From assembly GCF_963678635.1 (NCBI RefSeq), contig NC_087063.1:54887074-54951073 (forward strand): 64,000 nucleotides of DNA, in the 5' to 3' direction. Source of the DNA: Symsagittifera roscoffensis (Eukaryota > Xenacoelomorpha > Acoela > Convolutidae). The position numbers and the translations under genes are program-made. The notes under the pieces were generated by a model. That model was not told the DNA's origin, made no database searches, and saw nothing but the letters and a program-made list of their open reading frames with translations. Positions 1 to 9,674 of the stretch are shown piece by piece. The number at the start of each line of letters is the position of its first letter. Within the stretch, counting starts at the first letter, position 1.

Positions 1-43
1 GTTCAGGTGCAGCACCGACCTCCTGTATAATTCCAACTTAACA

Positions 44-865
44 TCAGGGAAGGCAAACGTTAGAGGGCATGCCACCAACATGATGTCGCACGTCTTCCTC
101 CCTCTGAATCGTTTCGTCATCTCCTGTTCCAAAGTGATTCTGCTGCAGGAGGTACTGGATATGAGTATTTCGCAAATCTCTTATCTCATTCCAGGAATCC
201 GTAGATTGCTTCACGTCAAATTTCCTCACATTCTATCTCATTTGCTCCGGATAGCGTGTCAAAATCACCAATCCTCTTAGGTTTCTATGCGTTTTCGCGA
301 TCAGCGTTAGAAGTGCATCAAATCGCAATTTCTGTACTCCTTCGTTGAGCAGTTTTGCTGGTCCTTTCACAAAGTTCTCTGCTCCAAACGTCACGAACAG
401 GGCTAGTAATTCAACGATCGATACTTCTACGACTACTTGGAGGAATTCTTTTATCAGATATGGCGAATGTGAAGGGTATATTTTCGCCAAGAAAGACGCG
501 GTCCATCCAACTCCTAGTCCTTCCAAAATGCTGTCAGTCCGGTCAAAGCCTTCTTCTCCCTTCACATTCTGTGTGCAGAAAGCTTCCAGGATCACTTGGC
601 ACACTCTGTTCACGAACTCGGCTGATTACTCCTCAGCATTCTCGGCCAGGTTTATTTCTTTTACTAAGTAGGCATGGATCTTCCTGATCATCACTGGGTC
701 TCGCTCGAAAGCATCCGCGCCCAATGCTGCTATCCGAGGGGTCAAGTGCAGCAACTTGTTAGCCCCTGGTTTTGTTCTCAAAACCATCGATTCCAAGTGA
801 GCTCTGGTTTCCTTGGAGTTCTTCCTTCTCTCTCCTTCCTCTTTTATTTCCATTCCTCGGACCAT
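44..865 (-). pseudogene. Copy A accessory region: helical domain after the second alpha/beta domain
   Basis: Three overlapping or adjacent pieces in different frames (865-626, 613-233, 229-44) form one conserved stretch. Landmarks are LTPRIAALGADAFERDP, NRVCQVILEAF and VTFGAENFVKGPAKLL, then a charged segment containing EEDVRHHVGG. Copy B repeats the middle part at 22903-23085 (LFVTFGAE then FVKGR) and C keeps part at 41467-41210. It is predicted mostly helical; a hydrophobic run around VELLALFVTFGAE could pack in a core or touch a membrane. I do not recognise a family. At least two frameshifts make this copy nonfunctional as one protein. Confidence 0.6.
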
Positions 866-1575
866 AAATCGTTTGACATCGCCACGATCAATCTGTGGTC
901 ATCGTCAATTCCTGGCTTCAATTTGAGCTGTCGGCTGAAGTTGGACAGTTCCAACCCCAGTACCTCGTCCAACACTAGCATGTATAGTGAATGGTCTTTA
1001 AATCCTCGCATCGCATTTGAGATGTCAGACCACATCGCAGGTAATTCAACCCTGAGTGGCCTCAGATTCTCCGTATCTATTCTGCGATTTAGGGCAGATA
1101 TGATCACGTCATATTTCATTACGAGAGCAAAGACAACATCGCATATACAAACTTCAGTCCATCCGGGAGCTGTGCATATCCCGGAGACAGTGCAAACACG
1201 GCTCTCGGTGTTATTTTGGTGAAGGCACCTTCTTTCAGGGTGTCCACTACTTCTTCCATTGACTCGAGGGTATGTTTTATAGCTGGCCATATAGCGTCTT
1301 CGGCTGTCGTAGGCTCTCTGAGTCCGCTCAGGAAACCCCTACTGTGTAGATGGTCTTTCATGCCAGCAAATATGATTGTAATTGGGTTCATTTCCGTCTG
1401 TCGTTGTACCCCGATTGCCATCGACAGAGATTGCATTAGGTCCAGGTCGACCGCCGCCGCCAACCTTATAACATCAGGCAAAAACTGAGACTTGGAGGTT
1501 TACACGAAGTCTGAGCTCGCGACTACCAAGATCTTTGCCTTCCTAATTTCTGCTTTGTCGTACACAGCAAAGATG
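844..1575 (-). pseudogene. Copy A accessory region: second alpha/beta (possibly SGNH-like) domain
   Basis: Pieces 1481-1119 and 1290-844 are in different frames but join in homology. The domain starts near 1562 with a hydrophobic strand ending AKILVVASSDF, continues with NPITIIFAG, KDHLHSRGFLSGLREP, FALSPGYAQLPDGLKFVYAM, then LPAMWSDISNAMRGFKDH and DEVLGLELSNFSRQLKLKPG, and ends with a DDDH. The strand-helix alternation, an early SSD and a late D-x-x-H resemble the block layout of SGNH hydrolases, but the canonical GDS is absent, so this is a hypothesis. The same domain occurs in B at 22380-22915 and 28029-28548, and in degraded form in C (41832-41575). One stop near the start and one frameshift are present. 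Confidence 0.6.
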
Positions 1576-1579
1576 GTGT

Positions 1580-2324
1580 CATCTTTCTTGATCGCCTTCA
1601 AACCACCGTATCTCTGAACATCACCTTCTTGGTTTACTTGTTTCGGGTATGCTCTTTCTTTTACATGACCTGGGGGTGCTTTTATCTGTCTGAACTTTTT
1701 ACGTGTTGTCCTATTGGTGCCCTCGTCGTCAAGAATCTTCCGGGTCTTTCTTCTCGATTTCCTTCATTGTAATTCAGCTTCACATCTTGCAATGGTCTTG
1801 CATTCACCGGACCCATTGTAATGTTTGAGGGCATTCCCTCTAAATCAATCGGCGCTCGTGGAGCTGAAGTTTATGCCAGCTGCTATCAACCAGTCCGCGC
1901 CTGATATTAAATAAAGTCCGTTGACTGACAATGTCGCTCCATTCAAAATCATCATGGTATCTGCTGCAAAACTCACCGTCTGAAGGTTCAACTTCATCAG
2001 ATCCTATTTGTATTTATGCCAGGGAGAAGGTATGGGTCTCGACAACATCAAAGAGCTCATGTCTGGACGTCGCTCCTCTCGGCTGGTACCCGTTTTCTCT
2101 GATCTTGTCTCTGATCTCGAGGTGCTGGTCGTCTCCGCGGTCGGAATTACGAGTCCTAATCTTCGTCTTGGATGGACGGTTCTTCTCATTGGCGCTTCCC
2201 CCAATCAATCTTGTACATATGTCCTTTTGCCTGGCTCGCTAGAGCTTTGCGGCCTGTATGTCACGGCTGGGACCGTTCCCAAACGTGTTTCTAAGTTAGG
2301 GGGCACGTAGGTTGAAATTGCCGG
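1580..2324 (-). pseudogene. Copy A accessory region: basic linker between the two alpha/beta domains
   Basis: Short pieces in several frames cover this part. A conserved phrase IHPRRRLG lies near 2170 and is shared with B (22160-22200) and C (42380-42350). Further on (about 1990-1870) comes GATLSVNGLYLISG and INFSS, which matches C at 42260-42009 (GATLSVNGLYSFVR and VNFSS). B lacks most of that second part, so B has a deletion here. The region is rich in Arg, Pro, Ser and Thr and looks disordered. No catalytic motif is visible. Confidence 0.5.
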
Positions 2325-2890
2325 CTAATTCGTAGTTTCTTCCTTCTTCAGCACTTCCGTGTCAAAGTTCTCGACTTCCATTTCATTCAGTCGCTCTTGG
2401 AAGACTCTGTTCAACCAGGCTCGTCCTTCAATGCTATCAAAGTGGATTCCATCGGTTCTTAATCTGACCTGATCCATAGCCCTCAGCTCTTGTTCAATAT
2501 CTATAAGGATCATCCGTCCAGAATTCCACCCAATGACTCCTTCATTATGTCTTCTTCCTGTCGCTGTCAAAGTTTTCGTGCTCATGGGTATGGTGCAGAC
2601 CCTCAGTACCGCGCACTTGAATTTATGCCAGAGAGTAGTAAATAGGCACACCATCATCGACTCCCATTGTGCCTCTTCCTCATTTGAGCCTCTTGATACG
2701 TTGTTCGTCCCTACTAGGATCATTATGTTGGGGATCGTCCCTGGATTCATCAGCTCCCCCATCCGAAATAGCTGGGCTATCGTTGCACCTCCAAAGGCCA
2801 TCACCGTAGTGATCCAGGAGGTCCTCAGACTCTGGAACACTCTGACTAAGCTGTCGCCCAGTATCAGATTGGATGTCCCAAGTGGCGGTT
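2325..2890 (-). pseudogene. SGNH (GDSL-like) hydrolase domain of the accessory protein, copy A
   Basis: On the minus strand one frame runs about 185 codons with the SGNH blocks in order: block I LILGDSLVRVF (GDS codons at 2850-2858, putative Ser nucleophile); block II MAFGGATIAQL (Gly); block III ILVGTNN (2700-2711, Gly and Asn of GxN); block V DGIHFDS (2436-2453, the D-x-x-H with catalytic Asp and His). SGNH enzymes are esterases or lipases that cleave acyl or acetyl esters; the substrate here is unknown. The frame is open through the domain, but a frameshift just upstream (around 2900) separates it from the linker. Copies B and C carry the same domain with damaged motifs. An internal domain of a polyprotein is more likely than a free enzyme. 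Confidence 0.75.
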
Positions 2891-3507
2891 TGCTGCAGGT
2901 TTACTGATGGACTCCAAGTGGATTGATTGATACAGGCTCGCGAATTAGTGTCCGGAACTCCCATGGAGCTATACTTCAACTGGTTGTTCTTCTGCACGTC
3001 AATCACTGGGGACACTTTCTTCATCGGCATTTCTCGTATCTTTCTGTCTGGAACCTTAGAGCTCTTCGTCGGTAACGCTGTATCACTAACTCCCGTTCTC
3101 GTCACCATGTCTTGAGAGAGTTGTACTCTGCCCGTGTCATCTATTGTTCCATAGGGTGCAGTCACCCCGGAATCTGGCGCATTCCTATTAGCGGCCAATC
3201 GTCCAGCTGTTTCTATCAACTTCCTCACCGTTTGCTCCACGACTGGATCACCTAGGGTGTCACTCGGGTCCGGGATTGTCACTCGACCATTTGTAGCTGG
3301 GAGTCGCGTCTCCGTCGTTTGACTCAACTCGCGAGGCGTCAAAAGTTCGATCGGGGACTGCCCACGAGGAAAATTATTTGTATGTATCACTTTTTCTACG
3401 GTTGTCGTCAACGCCAGCCGCTCGGATCGCTGTTTGTGCTCTCGCCTCAAGCGCTCTATTTCTTCACCCTGTTTCTTGTTACAACCCCTAAACAGTTTCT
3501 TCCGCAT
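2680..3507 (-). pseudogene. Copy A accessory region: Ser/Thr-rich linker before the SGNH domain
   Basis: A 275-codon open frame. It begins with the end of the coiled coil (KKQGEEIERLRREH), then a low-complexity linker with SPIELLTPRELSQTTE, APYGTIDDTGRVQLSQ and RACINQSTWSPS. The equivalent pieces in B are 20940-21140 and 21147-21509, and in C 43430-43140. The last part of the open frame (about 2900-2680) is an out-of-frame reading of the SGNH domain and is not real coding: the homology shifts frame near 2900. No enzymatic motif. Confidence 0.6.
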
Positions 3508-3510
3508 GTC

Positions 3511-4076
3511 TCAATCTTCTTCTGTATTGAGCATGGTCTTGGTCATTTCGTCCAGCTCCCTTCTGGTCTTCTCGAGTTCTTCTATCGTTCCGTTAAGTTC
3601 TTGCATAGTTTCGTTGGTTTGAACCTCCTCCTCTACTCTCTCCCTCTTTGGTGGCACAGCTGCTCTCAGTTGTGAACTAGACGAGGCAGCCTCGCTGTTC
3701 ATTTTCTGACGCATCCTCCTCAATCCAGGGCTAGGCTTGGTGGGCAAAGGCATCTCACCTGGTTGGTAGGTCCTCGAACTTCCCAATCCAGGTTCGTTCG
3801 CCAGGTCACTTCCTCGTTTCTCCACCTCATCAGTCTCATGTTTGAACGGTCTAGTACTCCTCTTTCTCCATATGCTGCCATCAATAAGACTTCCGTGGGG
3901 CGGTTCCCACGGTTATCATGCCCCAAGATGTTTATTAGGGCGGCCAGCAACATGACTGCCTCTGGGTCCTCCAGAGCAAAATCTCGATTCATCAGCCGAC
4001 GATGGATCGCATCTACCATCAGTCCCACATTTGCCTCTGCCAGGTCCATTAATTCGTTCAAGTTGAAGTTGTCCAT
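3511..4076 (-). pseudogene. Accessory polyprotein N-terminus and coiled coil, copy A
   Basis: Start ATG at 4076-4074, the only copy with a clean start: MDNFNLNELMDLAEAN. About 105 residues form a helical domain (IHRRLMNRDFALEDPEAV, then LINILGHDNRGNRPTEVL). A Pro/Arg linker follows (TYQPGEMPLPTKPSPGLRRM), then a heptad-like acidic coiled coil (QELNGTIEELEKTRRELDEM). Two pieces (4076-3720 and 3825-3511) differ by a frameshift. This start is chosen because it lies just after the conserved intergenic block and matches B, where the Met is lost. A coiled coil N-terminus suggests self-assembly. The domain is not one I recognise. Confidence 0.72.
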
Positions 4077-4470
4077 GTTCTTTCAGATTCGATTCTATTA
4101 TCAGTTTGATGAATTGAAATCAAGTGAATAATCAAATGATCAATCAGGATCTAGAAAAGAGGTCGTGAGTATCACAGTTGTCGGCTTTACACTAATTTTA
4201 TTTTAATAATTATTTAAAACAGTCAGAAAAAAAATTGATTTTAAATTTTATTAAAATCAGTTTGTTACTAAAATTTTGGAATTCGACCTAAGAATGGACA
4301 GTCCAAACTTTGGATCTATTCCTAAGATTATCATTCGGTTATTCATGGTCAAGAACTCCTTCTTACCCAGGGTCTTAATATTATAACAAATAACATAACA
4401 TAACACACACAACACACATTTAGTATGACGCCTTCCAGCATGCAACCTAAACTCAGCCTATACTTAAAAA
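4077..4470 (-). promoter_or_regulatory. Conserved pol/accessory intergenic block with candidate splice acceptor (copy A)
   Basis: About 390 bp with no open frame lie between the end of pol and the accessory ATG. The stretch is conserved with three places in B (19203-19620, 19930-20380, 25625-25985) and with C (44230-44600). The conserved 3' part on the minus strand is CCTCTTTTCTAG followed by ATCCTGATTGATCATTTG; the AG is at 4152-4151, about 75 nt before the ATG. A pyrimidine run ending in TAG is the usual form of a 3' splice site, so an accessory mRNA spliced like retroviral env mRNA is possible. A second internal promoter is the alternative. Confidence 0.5.
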
Positions 4471-5186
4471 TTATTTCTTATGTAAGTATACTTGTTTATT
4501 AGTATCAGAGAAGATTCCGTGTATCAGTGCATACAGCTCCCGTGGATGCAGTCGTCCTCTGTTCGGATCTACCTTCGAATTTCCATCGTTCTTTTCACTG
4601 GTGCCCTTCTCGTTGGCCTCACAAGCACAGTCCATCATCAGATAATCCCCCTCTTCCATGTCTGCAGGTATACACCAGTCTTCTGTCGATGGGTTGTGTG
4701 GCTTATTGTCCTCGTAGTGAGCGGCTCGGCCACTACTCAGTCTATAAAAGCGTCGCTCCTGTTGCACTTCCGTAATCCACTTTTTTAGGAGCTTTTTTGT
4801 TCCTTTCGGTGTATAACGTTCTGAAATACCCATACGTAGTCTCCTACCGAGTAAGCTCTTGCGCCAGCTGCTTTTTCATCGAATCTTTTCCTCTGCCTTG
4901 CCTGTGCCTGCTGAATGTTTCGTCTACATAAGTCGTTTAGTTCTTGTTGACGTCTAATCACATCCCTTACATAGACTTGTGGTGATGTTTTCTTCCCCTC
5001 CTACTCTGGGTAAAAGAAGTTCAAGGGCAGAGACTTTTCGTGTCCAGTCAACATCATGTGTGGACTAACTCCAGTGGTAAAGTTTTGCGTGCTGTTGTAA
5101 GCTCCCATCACCTGTGGAAGATATCTGTCCCAATCGGTAATGTACCTGGAACAATATACCCTCAGCATCGACACTAACGTTCGATT
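4471..5186 (-). pseudogene. Copy A: integrase C-terminal domain and pol tail
   Basis: The minus strand encodes WDRYLPQVMGAYNST, SPHMMLTGHEKSLPL and VYVRDVIRRQQELNDLCRR (about 5140-4900), typical of the region after the Ty3/gypsy integrase core, then an SH3-like part with RRFYRLSSGRAAHYED and an acidic tail ending DPNRGRLHPRELYALIHG (4833-4471). Stops and frame changes occur near 5000 and 4840. The same phrases occur in C at 46330-46066 and 44740-44600, and partly in B at 18619-18840. The tail phrase marks the natural end of pol just before the intergenic block. Confidence 0.75.
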
Positions 5187-5537
5187 TTACATTTCCACTA
5201 AGCCATTCGTCTGGGGATGGTATGTCGTGGAGTGAGCTTGAGCCACATGTGAACGTCTCATGAGCTCTTTCGTAAGTTCTCCCACGAAAGCCGTTCCGTT
5301 ATCCGGTTGAAACGTCATCGGACAACCATGTCTGGCTGTCCACGTAATGATCAGGTGATCGCACGTTTCTTCTGCTGAGGCAGTTATGCAGGGCACGGCC
5401 TCTGCATACTTCGGTAAGAATTCTATCATGGCCAAGACTTGATTGTAACCACTTTCTGTCATACATATCTTTTGGTGATCAATCTGCACCACCTCGTTAA
5501 ATTCGGATGACTCGATCGACTGCACGGGAAATCGCAA
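5187..5537 (-). pseudogene. Copy A: integrase catalytic core
   Basis: A 116-codon frame with the rve fold motifs of Ty3/gypsy integrase: VVQIDHQKI (first catalytic Asp), MIEFLPKYAEAVPCITA, then FQPDNGTAFVGELTKELM (second Asp) and TTYHPQTNGLVE (catalytic Glu). All three acidic residues remain in frame, but a stop follows directly after the Glu. It would integrate element cDNA. It is continuous with 5551-5850 upstream and 4471-5186 downstream through frame changes. Confidence 0.85.
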
Positions 5538-6060
5538 CTTCCTTGGATCCTTGAGTTGTTGGCATGACAGACATACTGTTACCCACTTCTCGCATGCCTT
5601 CTTTGTTCCAGGCCACTCAAAGCGTTTCAGAATTTTCTGTTATAATTTGTCGATTCCCAGATGGCCCATCTGGCCATTTGACCTGAATAAAAGTTCTGTT
5701 TTACAGAGTTGCGGCAACACTATCGCATTATATTTTTACAGCACTTTGTCCTCTTCTCTTCTTTTACAAGCCACAATTCCTTTCTTGTTCAGATATAACG
5801 TTCCCTCTTTCTGCATAAAGTACTGTCTCAGAATGCGGTAACTGTCTTCCTCCAGGTCACCTTCGTCCGGAGCTCCATTTTCAATTCACATTTTCAGGTT
5901 GCTCGTCATACGGTCTATTCTCTGCGCTCTTAGTAGGTCTGAGAGTCTGTATCTCGCCTTCAAGTGCGTCTTCTTGACCCTCATCTGACTATTCGTTTCA
6001 TCATTCTGTGGCTTTTTAGCAATTTCATGGCAAAAGTGAAGTCTTACCTTGCTTCGCTTG
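5538..6060 (-). pseudogene. Copy A: pol connector and integrase zinc-binding region
   Basis: Minus-strand pieces (6060-5886 and about 5850-5540) match B at 17700-18230. Landmarks are HLKARYRLSDLLRAQ, then NKKGIVACK, QMGHLGIDKL and CLSCQQLKDPRK. The last two belong to the HHCC (H2C2) zinc finger that precedes the integrase core; the first His of the finger appears changed (RSNGQMGH here, RSHDQMGH in B). Two or more stops interrupt it. Confidence 0.65.
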
Positions 6061-6237
6061 TTATTAAAAATTTGACATGAACAACTCCAAAACATTTCTT
6101 AATCGGTGCCTTAGTTCATGCTGTAGAGCATGAATCATTAATTTGATAAATTTATCATACCCCTGGTAAATCAAGGGTAATAAAGTCTTTGGTAGTTGTT
6201 GTTGTAACTGATGGTCAGGAGCCCCTTCATCACGTGT
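6061..6237. other. Spacer between copy A and the copy B 5' LTR
   Basis: 177 bp that does not match the corresponding part of pol in B or C. It carries the string TCAGGAGCCCCTTCATCACG just before the LTR (about 6216-6235), which recurs with one difference right after the 3' LTR of B (about 34599-34618). No gene is supported. Confidence 0.5.
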
Positions 6238-6912
6238 TGTGATATTCGACCAGAATGGCGCCAAAATGCACCAAATTTTTTATTACATGGGAAGATTGAC
6301 AGTTTTAGCCGATTAGCAGTACTAATCGAACGATTTAACGAATCGGGAATGGTCAGTTTGGCGTGACCTAATAAAGTTTAAAAAATCGTTAAAAAATAAA
6401 GACACGTCACGACATTTCACGACAACTTAAAAGAAGAAAAAACAGAAAAACAATATTCGTTGAAACAGAAAAGACAAACGAGAAATAGCAACGAAAGAAG
6501 AAATTACAGTTAACGGAAGACCATTCCGAATTGTAACGATTGTAACTCTACAATCGTTACTGAAGATTTCCCGATAAGCAGGAAGGATATGGAGACGACA
6601 ATGCCAGCCTTCCGGAAGGACGATATGACCGCTTTTTGTCCAGATTCCAGATTCCGGAACGGTATCGGGAAGAGAACGCAAACTCTGTTTTCACAAAATT
6701 TTAGCTGCCTGTATGCTCCTGAATTGAATTAGTAACATCCAAATTCGTTTTCAGATAAGGAGAATTACAAAACATTAACAATTTTGTCGACCCGATGTTA
6801 AGAGGACCACACAAAGAATTAGCTTTGTTAGAGATGACTAAAAAAATGCAGAGCTATGTTTTACATTCTAGCTTTATTTTCAGTCGATATGTACTTCCGG
6901 GCGAATGTTACA
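6238..6912 (+). repeat. 5' LTR of copy B
   Basis: 675 bp from TGTGATATTCG to CGAATGTTACA; the ends are near-perfect short inverted repeats (TG...CA). It matches the LTR at 33719-34593 in the same orientation and, inverted, those at 34650-35434 and 50506-51323. Shared blocks include TTAGCAGTACTAATCGAACG and GTACTTCCGGGCG. Compared with the 3' LTR it lacks about 200 bp in the second half (near 6755-6785). Confidence 0.87.
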
Positions 6913-6926
6913 TTCATGTTTTTTTT

Positions 6927-6937
6927 TGGCGCTCCTG
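6927..6937 (+). other. Primer binding site of copy B
   Basis: TGGCGCTCCTG starts 14 nt after the LTR end. The same 11 bases lie 12 nt after the 5' LTR of C (minus strand, 50493-50483). A PBS begins with TGG, complementary to the CCA end of the priming tRNA; the tRNA cannot be named from here. Confidence 0.7.
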
Positions 6938-9674
6938 GGTGTTATTTTTTTTCACACCATGACCGGCAGGACCGTTAACGAGCACTTCGCGCCGAGCGGA
7001 TGCTCAAAATAAGGCCCTTAGTGTAGGGGCGGAAGGGTAGCTCGGAATGAAATGCGGAAGCCTTCATGGTTCCAGGTCTAACTTTTCAACCTCGTTAAGG
7101 CCGAAAATTCACGTATCGTGAAGGGTAAGGGAATCGGCCCTCCCGCCGTCCCCTGAGCGGTCTATGACCAAAAACACTTAAAGGTATACAAGAAACCAAA
7201 CAAAAAGTAGTATAATACCCAAGAAAAAACCATAAACAGTAAAAAAGAATCAGTAGAAATCATCTCCCCAGACGAGATGTGATCTGACCCTACCCTTGGT
7301 TGTTGTTAGATATACTGTTGTTGCAGGCATTCATATCAAACAGAATCGTTACGATCAAAATTGTGGCCCATTTCTGGTGTCTGTACTGTAGGGTTGTTCG
7401 AGTATATAAGCACGTTTATGCTAATTTGGGCTCAATCTGGAGCGGTCTTGGGATCAGAGCGGAAGACTGATCCGGCAAGCAGTGCAAGGAGCAGCAGGAA
7501 GGGTCTCAAGGACAACAACAATCGCCTGATGGGTATCGTTAACAAGTTTTGTATCCCTTTTGGTACAGAAATTAGTATATCAACCCTCCACCGAGTTGCG
7601 AATTTCCGAGTTAAACACCTTGATTCGGATTTTGAAAAAACCCGGAGGGGCATAACTTTACTAGTATTCTGATTTATATTGCCTGCATTAATACTACTAT
7701 ATCGTTTTTCAACGAGAAACATAGTAAACATACTGGTTTTTAGGGTCAAACTAGTGATATTTTGATCCCACCACAAGTCGCGATTTTTGAGATATCGATA
7801 TTTTTTATAACGAAATAAAGCGCTAAATTAGTGAGTTACATCGTAACTGTACTAGTCTAATTAGTAGAACCTGTTAAAAAGCACATTTTTTTTTCTGCTG
7901 GAACGTTTTAGACGGGGTTTTTTGTATTGAACTAGAAGAGTATAGGCCTTCTGAGCACGGATCAAAAATTTTTAGGTCGCTAGGAGACAAGAATTGCGAA
8001 AAAAGTCAGGGGAATTTCTAAGTTAGAAAATTTTTGGACTTTGAAGAAAAGAAGTTTTGGTTAATAACTTTGGAAATACTGGACAAATCCAGTTGATCTT
8101 GAATCCATTAGATCAGAAATTAGGTATGCTTACTCATGAAGTCTTTGTTTTTGAGAAAAGTGAGCGTAGAAAATTTGAAGATTGTGTTTTTTTGCAAAAT
8201 TGACAATTTGTGGAGGTAGACCCTTTACTTTTTGTAATTTTTTTTCGGAAAGCCTTTACACCCATACCAAAGGGTAGTAACGGTTAATTAAGGCAATTTT
8301 ACGCTGTTCTCGACAAAAAAGGAATGGTTAAGAAACCCAGAAATTGATAGTCGCGTTATATCTAGGCTAGTTATAAGACCCTTCACAGTTGAGGAGAGTT
8401 GTCAAATAAGCGGCTTAGCTTCAATCCGGAAGGGTCTAGGGCGGAATTCACCCTTCCTAGTTAGTTCATATAGATTAAAAGAATCGGATACCGTATCAGG
8501 AAGGGTCTCGGGTGTGATTTTTAAACGCACCGGAAAAGCTATTTTTACAAACCCGGAAGGGTCCCATCTCGGAGGGGTCCTATTTTGCCAATCCGGAAGG
8601 GTCCTATTTTGCCAATCACGAAAGGTCCCATTTTTGCCAATCCGGAAGGGTCCTTTTTGCCAATCCGGAAGTTCCTTTATTTGCCAATCAAGAACGGTCC
8701 CAATCCGGAAGGGTCCTGTTTTGCCAATCCGGTAGGATCCCAATTTTGTCAAATCCGAAAGGGTCATATTTTTGACAATCCGGGAGGGGTCCTATTTTTG
8801 CCAATCCGGAAGAGTCCTATTTGGCAATCCGGAAGGTTCCCAGAAAATTATTTTTTCATTATATACATATACCGCGAACGTGATTTTAGGGATCCTAAAG
8901 CGTACGTACATGAAAGTGATATACATACTGAAGAGTATAAGGATTTTAGGAATTGGACATTAGAACTGCACTGGTTACTTGCCTTTATGTAAAAGAGTAA
9001 AAGACCATCGTAAAACACAACAGGTCTAAACCCGGAGAGTCGCGACTCTAGTTCTAACTGAAAACAGAGTTCGACACTGATTTGTGTGGATTAAAATCCA
9101 AATTATTTTTGAAAAGTGATTGCCTTGAGGATTTTAGTAGGTCTAGCTCGGGCAATCCGAAGGCAGATAGGTAACACAGGACTCGGTGGGTTTAATAGTC
9201 TCCCACTTGAGAAAAATACTGCCTTCAAGTTTTGTCTGTTTAGTGCGGCACTAAACAGGGAAATTTCTTTCTTTAGAAACAAGTTCGACCATTGGATTGC
9301 GACTGACTAAGTGCAAAAAAGATACAGTTTTTGGAAATGAATACTTTTTACCTTCCTTCACTTTTGGTTTTAAATCTTCAATAATTTTTATTGAGTGGGT
9401 AGTGAGTACGCTATCTTTTAGATATATTGTTATCATCAGTCTCTGCCAGATTCATATCCTATAACCAATAATTAATTGTCGTGAATAAATTGTATCCACG
9501 CTGTTCTGTGATAAACTATAAAAATTCGTGGTCACTACTGAAATAAAATTGTTTGGGGTTTATTGTGTTCTGTTATTAATATCAGTAGTCAGACAAGTCG
9601 AGGATACCTAAACTAGGTGATAGCTCTAGAAAATTGTATTAAAGAAACAAAGAAAATCTATGAATGACCCTTTT
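6938..9674 (+). other. Long untranslated leader of copy B
   Basis: About 2.7 kb between the primer binding site and gag. It contains poly-T and poly-A runs, a TATATAAG at about 7398, the minisatellite at 8548-8841, and no open frame with coding character; the longest (7361-7672, 103 codons) looks like chance. It may hold insertions unrelated to the element. C has lost this region, and A and E do not show it in the window, so I cannot tell which parts are original. Confidence 0.5.
8548..8841. repeat. Degenerate minisatellite in the copy B leader
   Basis: About 12 imperfect tandem units of about 24 bp with consensus AATCCGGAAGGGTCC followed by TATTTTTGCC. Unit length varies by a few bases. Related single units (CCGGAAGGGTCTAGGG, CAGGAAGGGTCTCGGG) lie at about 8415 and 8500, so the array may have grown from a local seed. 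Confidence 0.85.

Larger units (their letters stand above)
1..6060 (-). mobile_element. Copy A: partial giant Ty3/gypsy-type element
   Basis: Read on the minus strand, this block holds the end of pol (connector, integrase, pol tail), a conserved intergenic stretch, and then the accessory coding region, which leaves the window at position 1. The same order is found in copies B (plus strand, 17700-33018) and C (minus strand, 47100-36108). Upstream pol (RT, RNase H, protease), gag and the 5' LTR are missing: homology to B stops near 6060. The 3' end and LTR would lie left of the window. Several reading frames are needed, so it is a decayed copy, but it keeps the best SGNH domain in the window. 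Confidence 0.88.

Noticed and set aside
345-1222. Plus-strand open frames over copy A (345-687, 674-1222)
   Set aside because: They are shadows of the minus-strand accessory region; homology with B and C is on the minus strand only.
6950-7170. GC-richer block resembling part of a structured RNA
   Set aside because: The composition stands out locally but I could not match it to any RNA family or find a second copy.
7361-7776. Overlapping frames in the leader of B (103 and 114 codons)
   Set aside because: Low-complexity, no similarity to gag or to anything else, and no homologous copy in the window.
8548-8841. CRISPR-like repeat array
   Set aside because: Units are about 24 bp, contiguous and variable, with no unique spacers, and the context is eukaryotic. 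It is a minisatellite.
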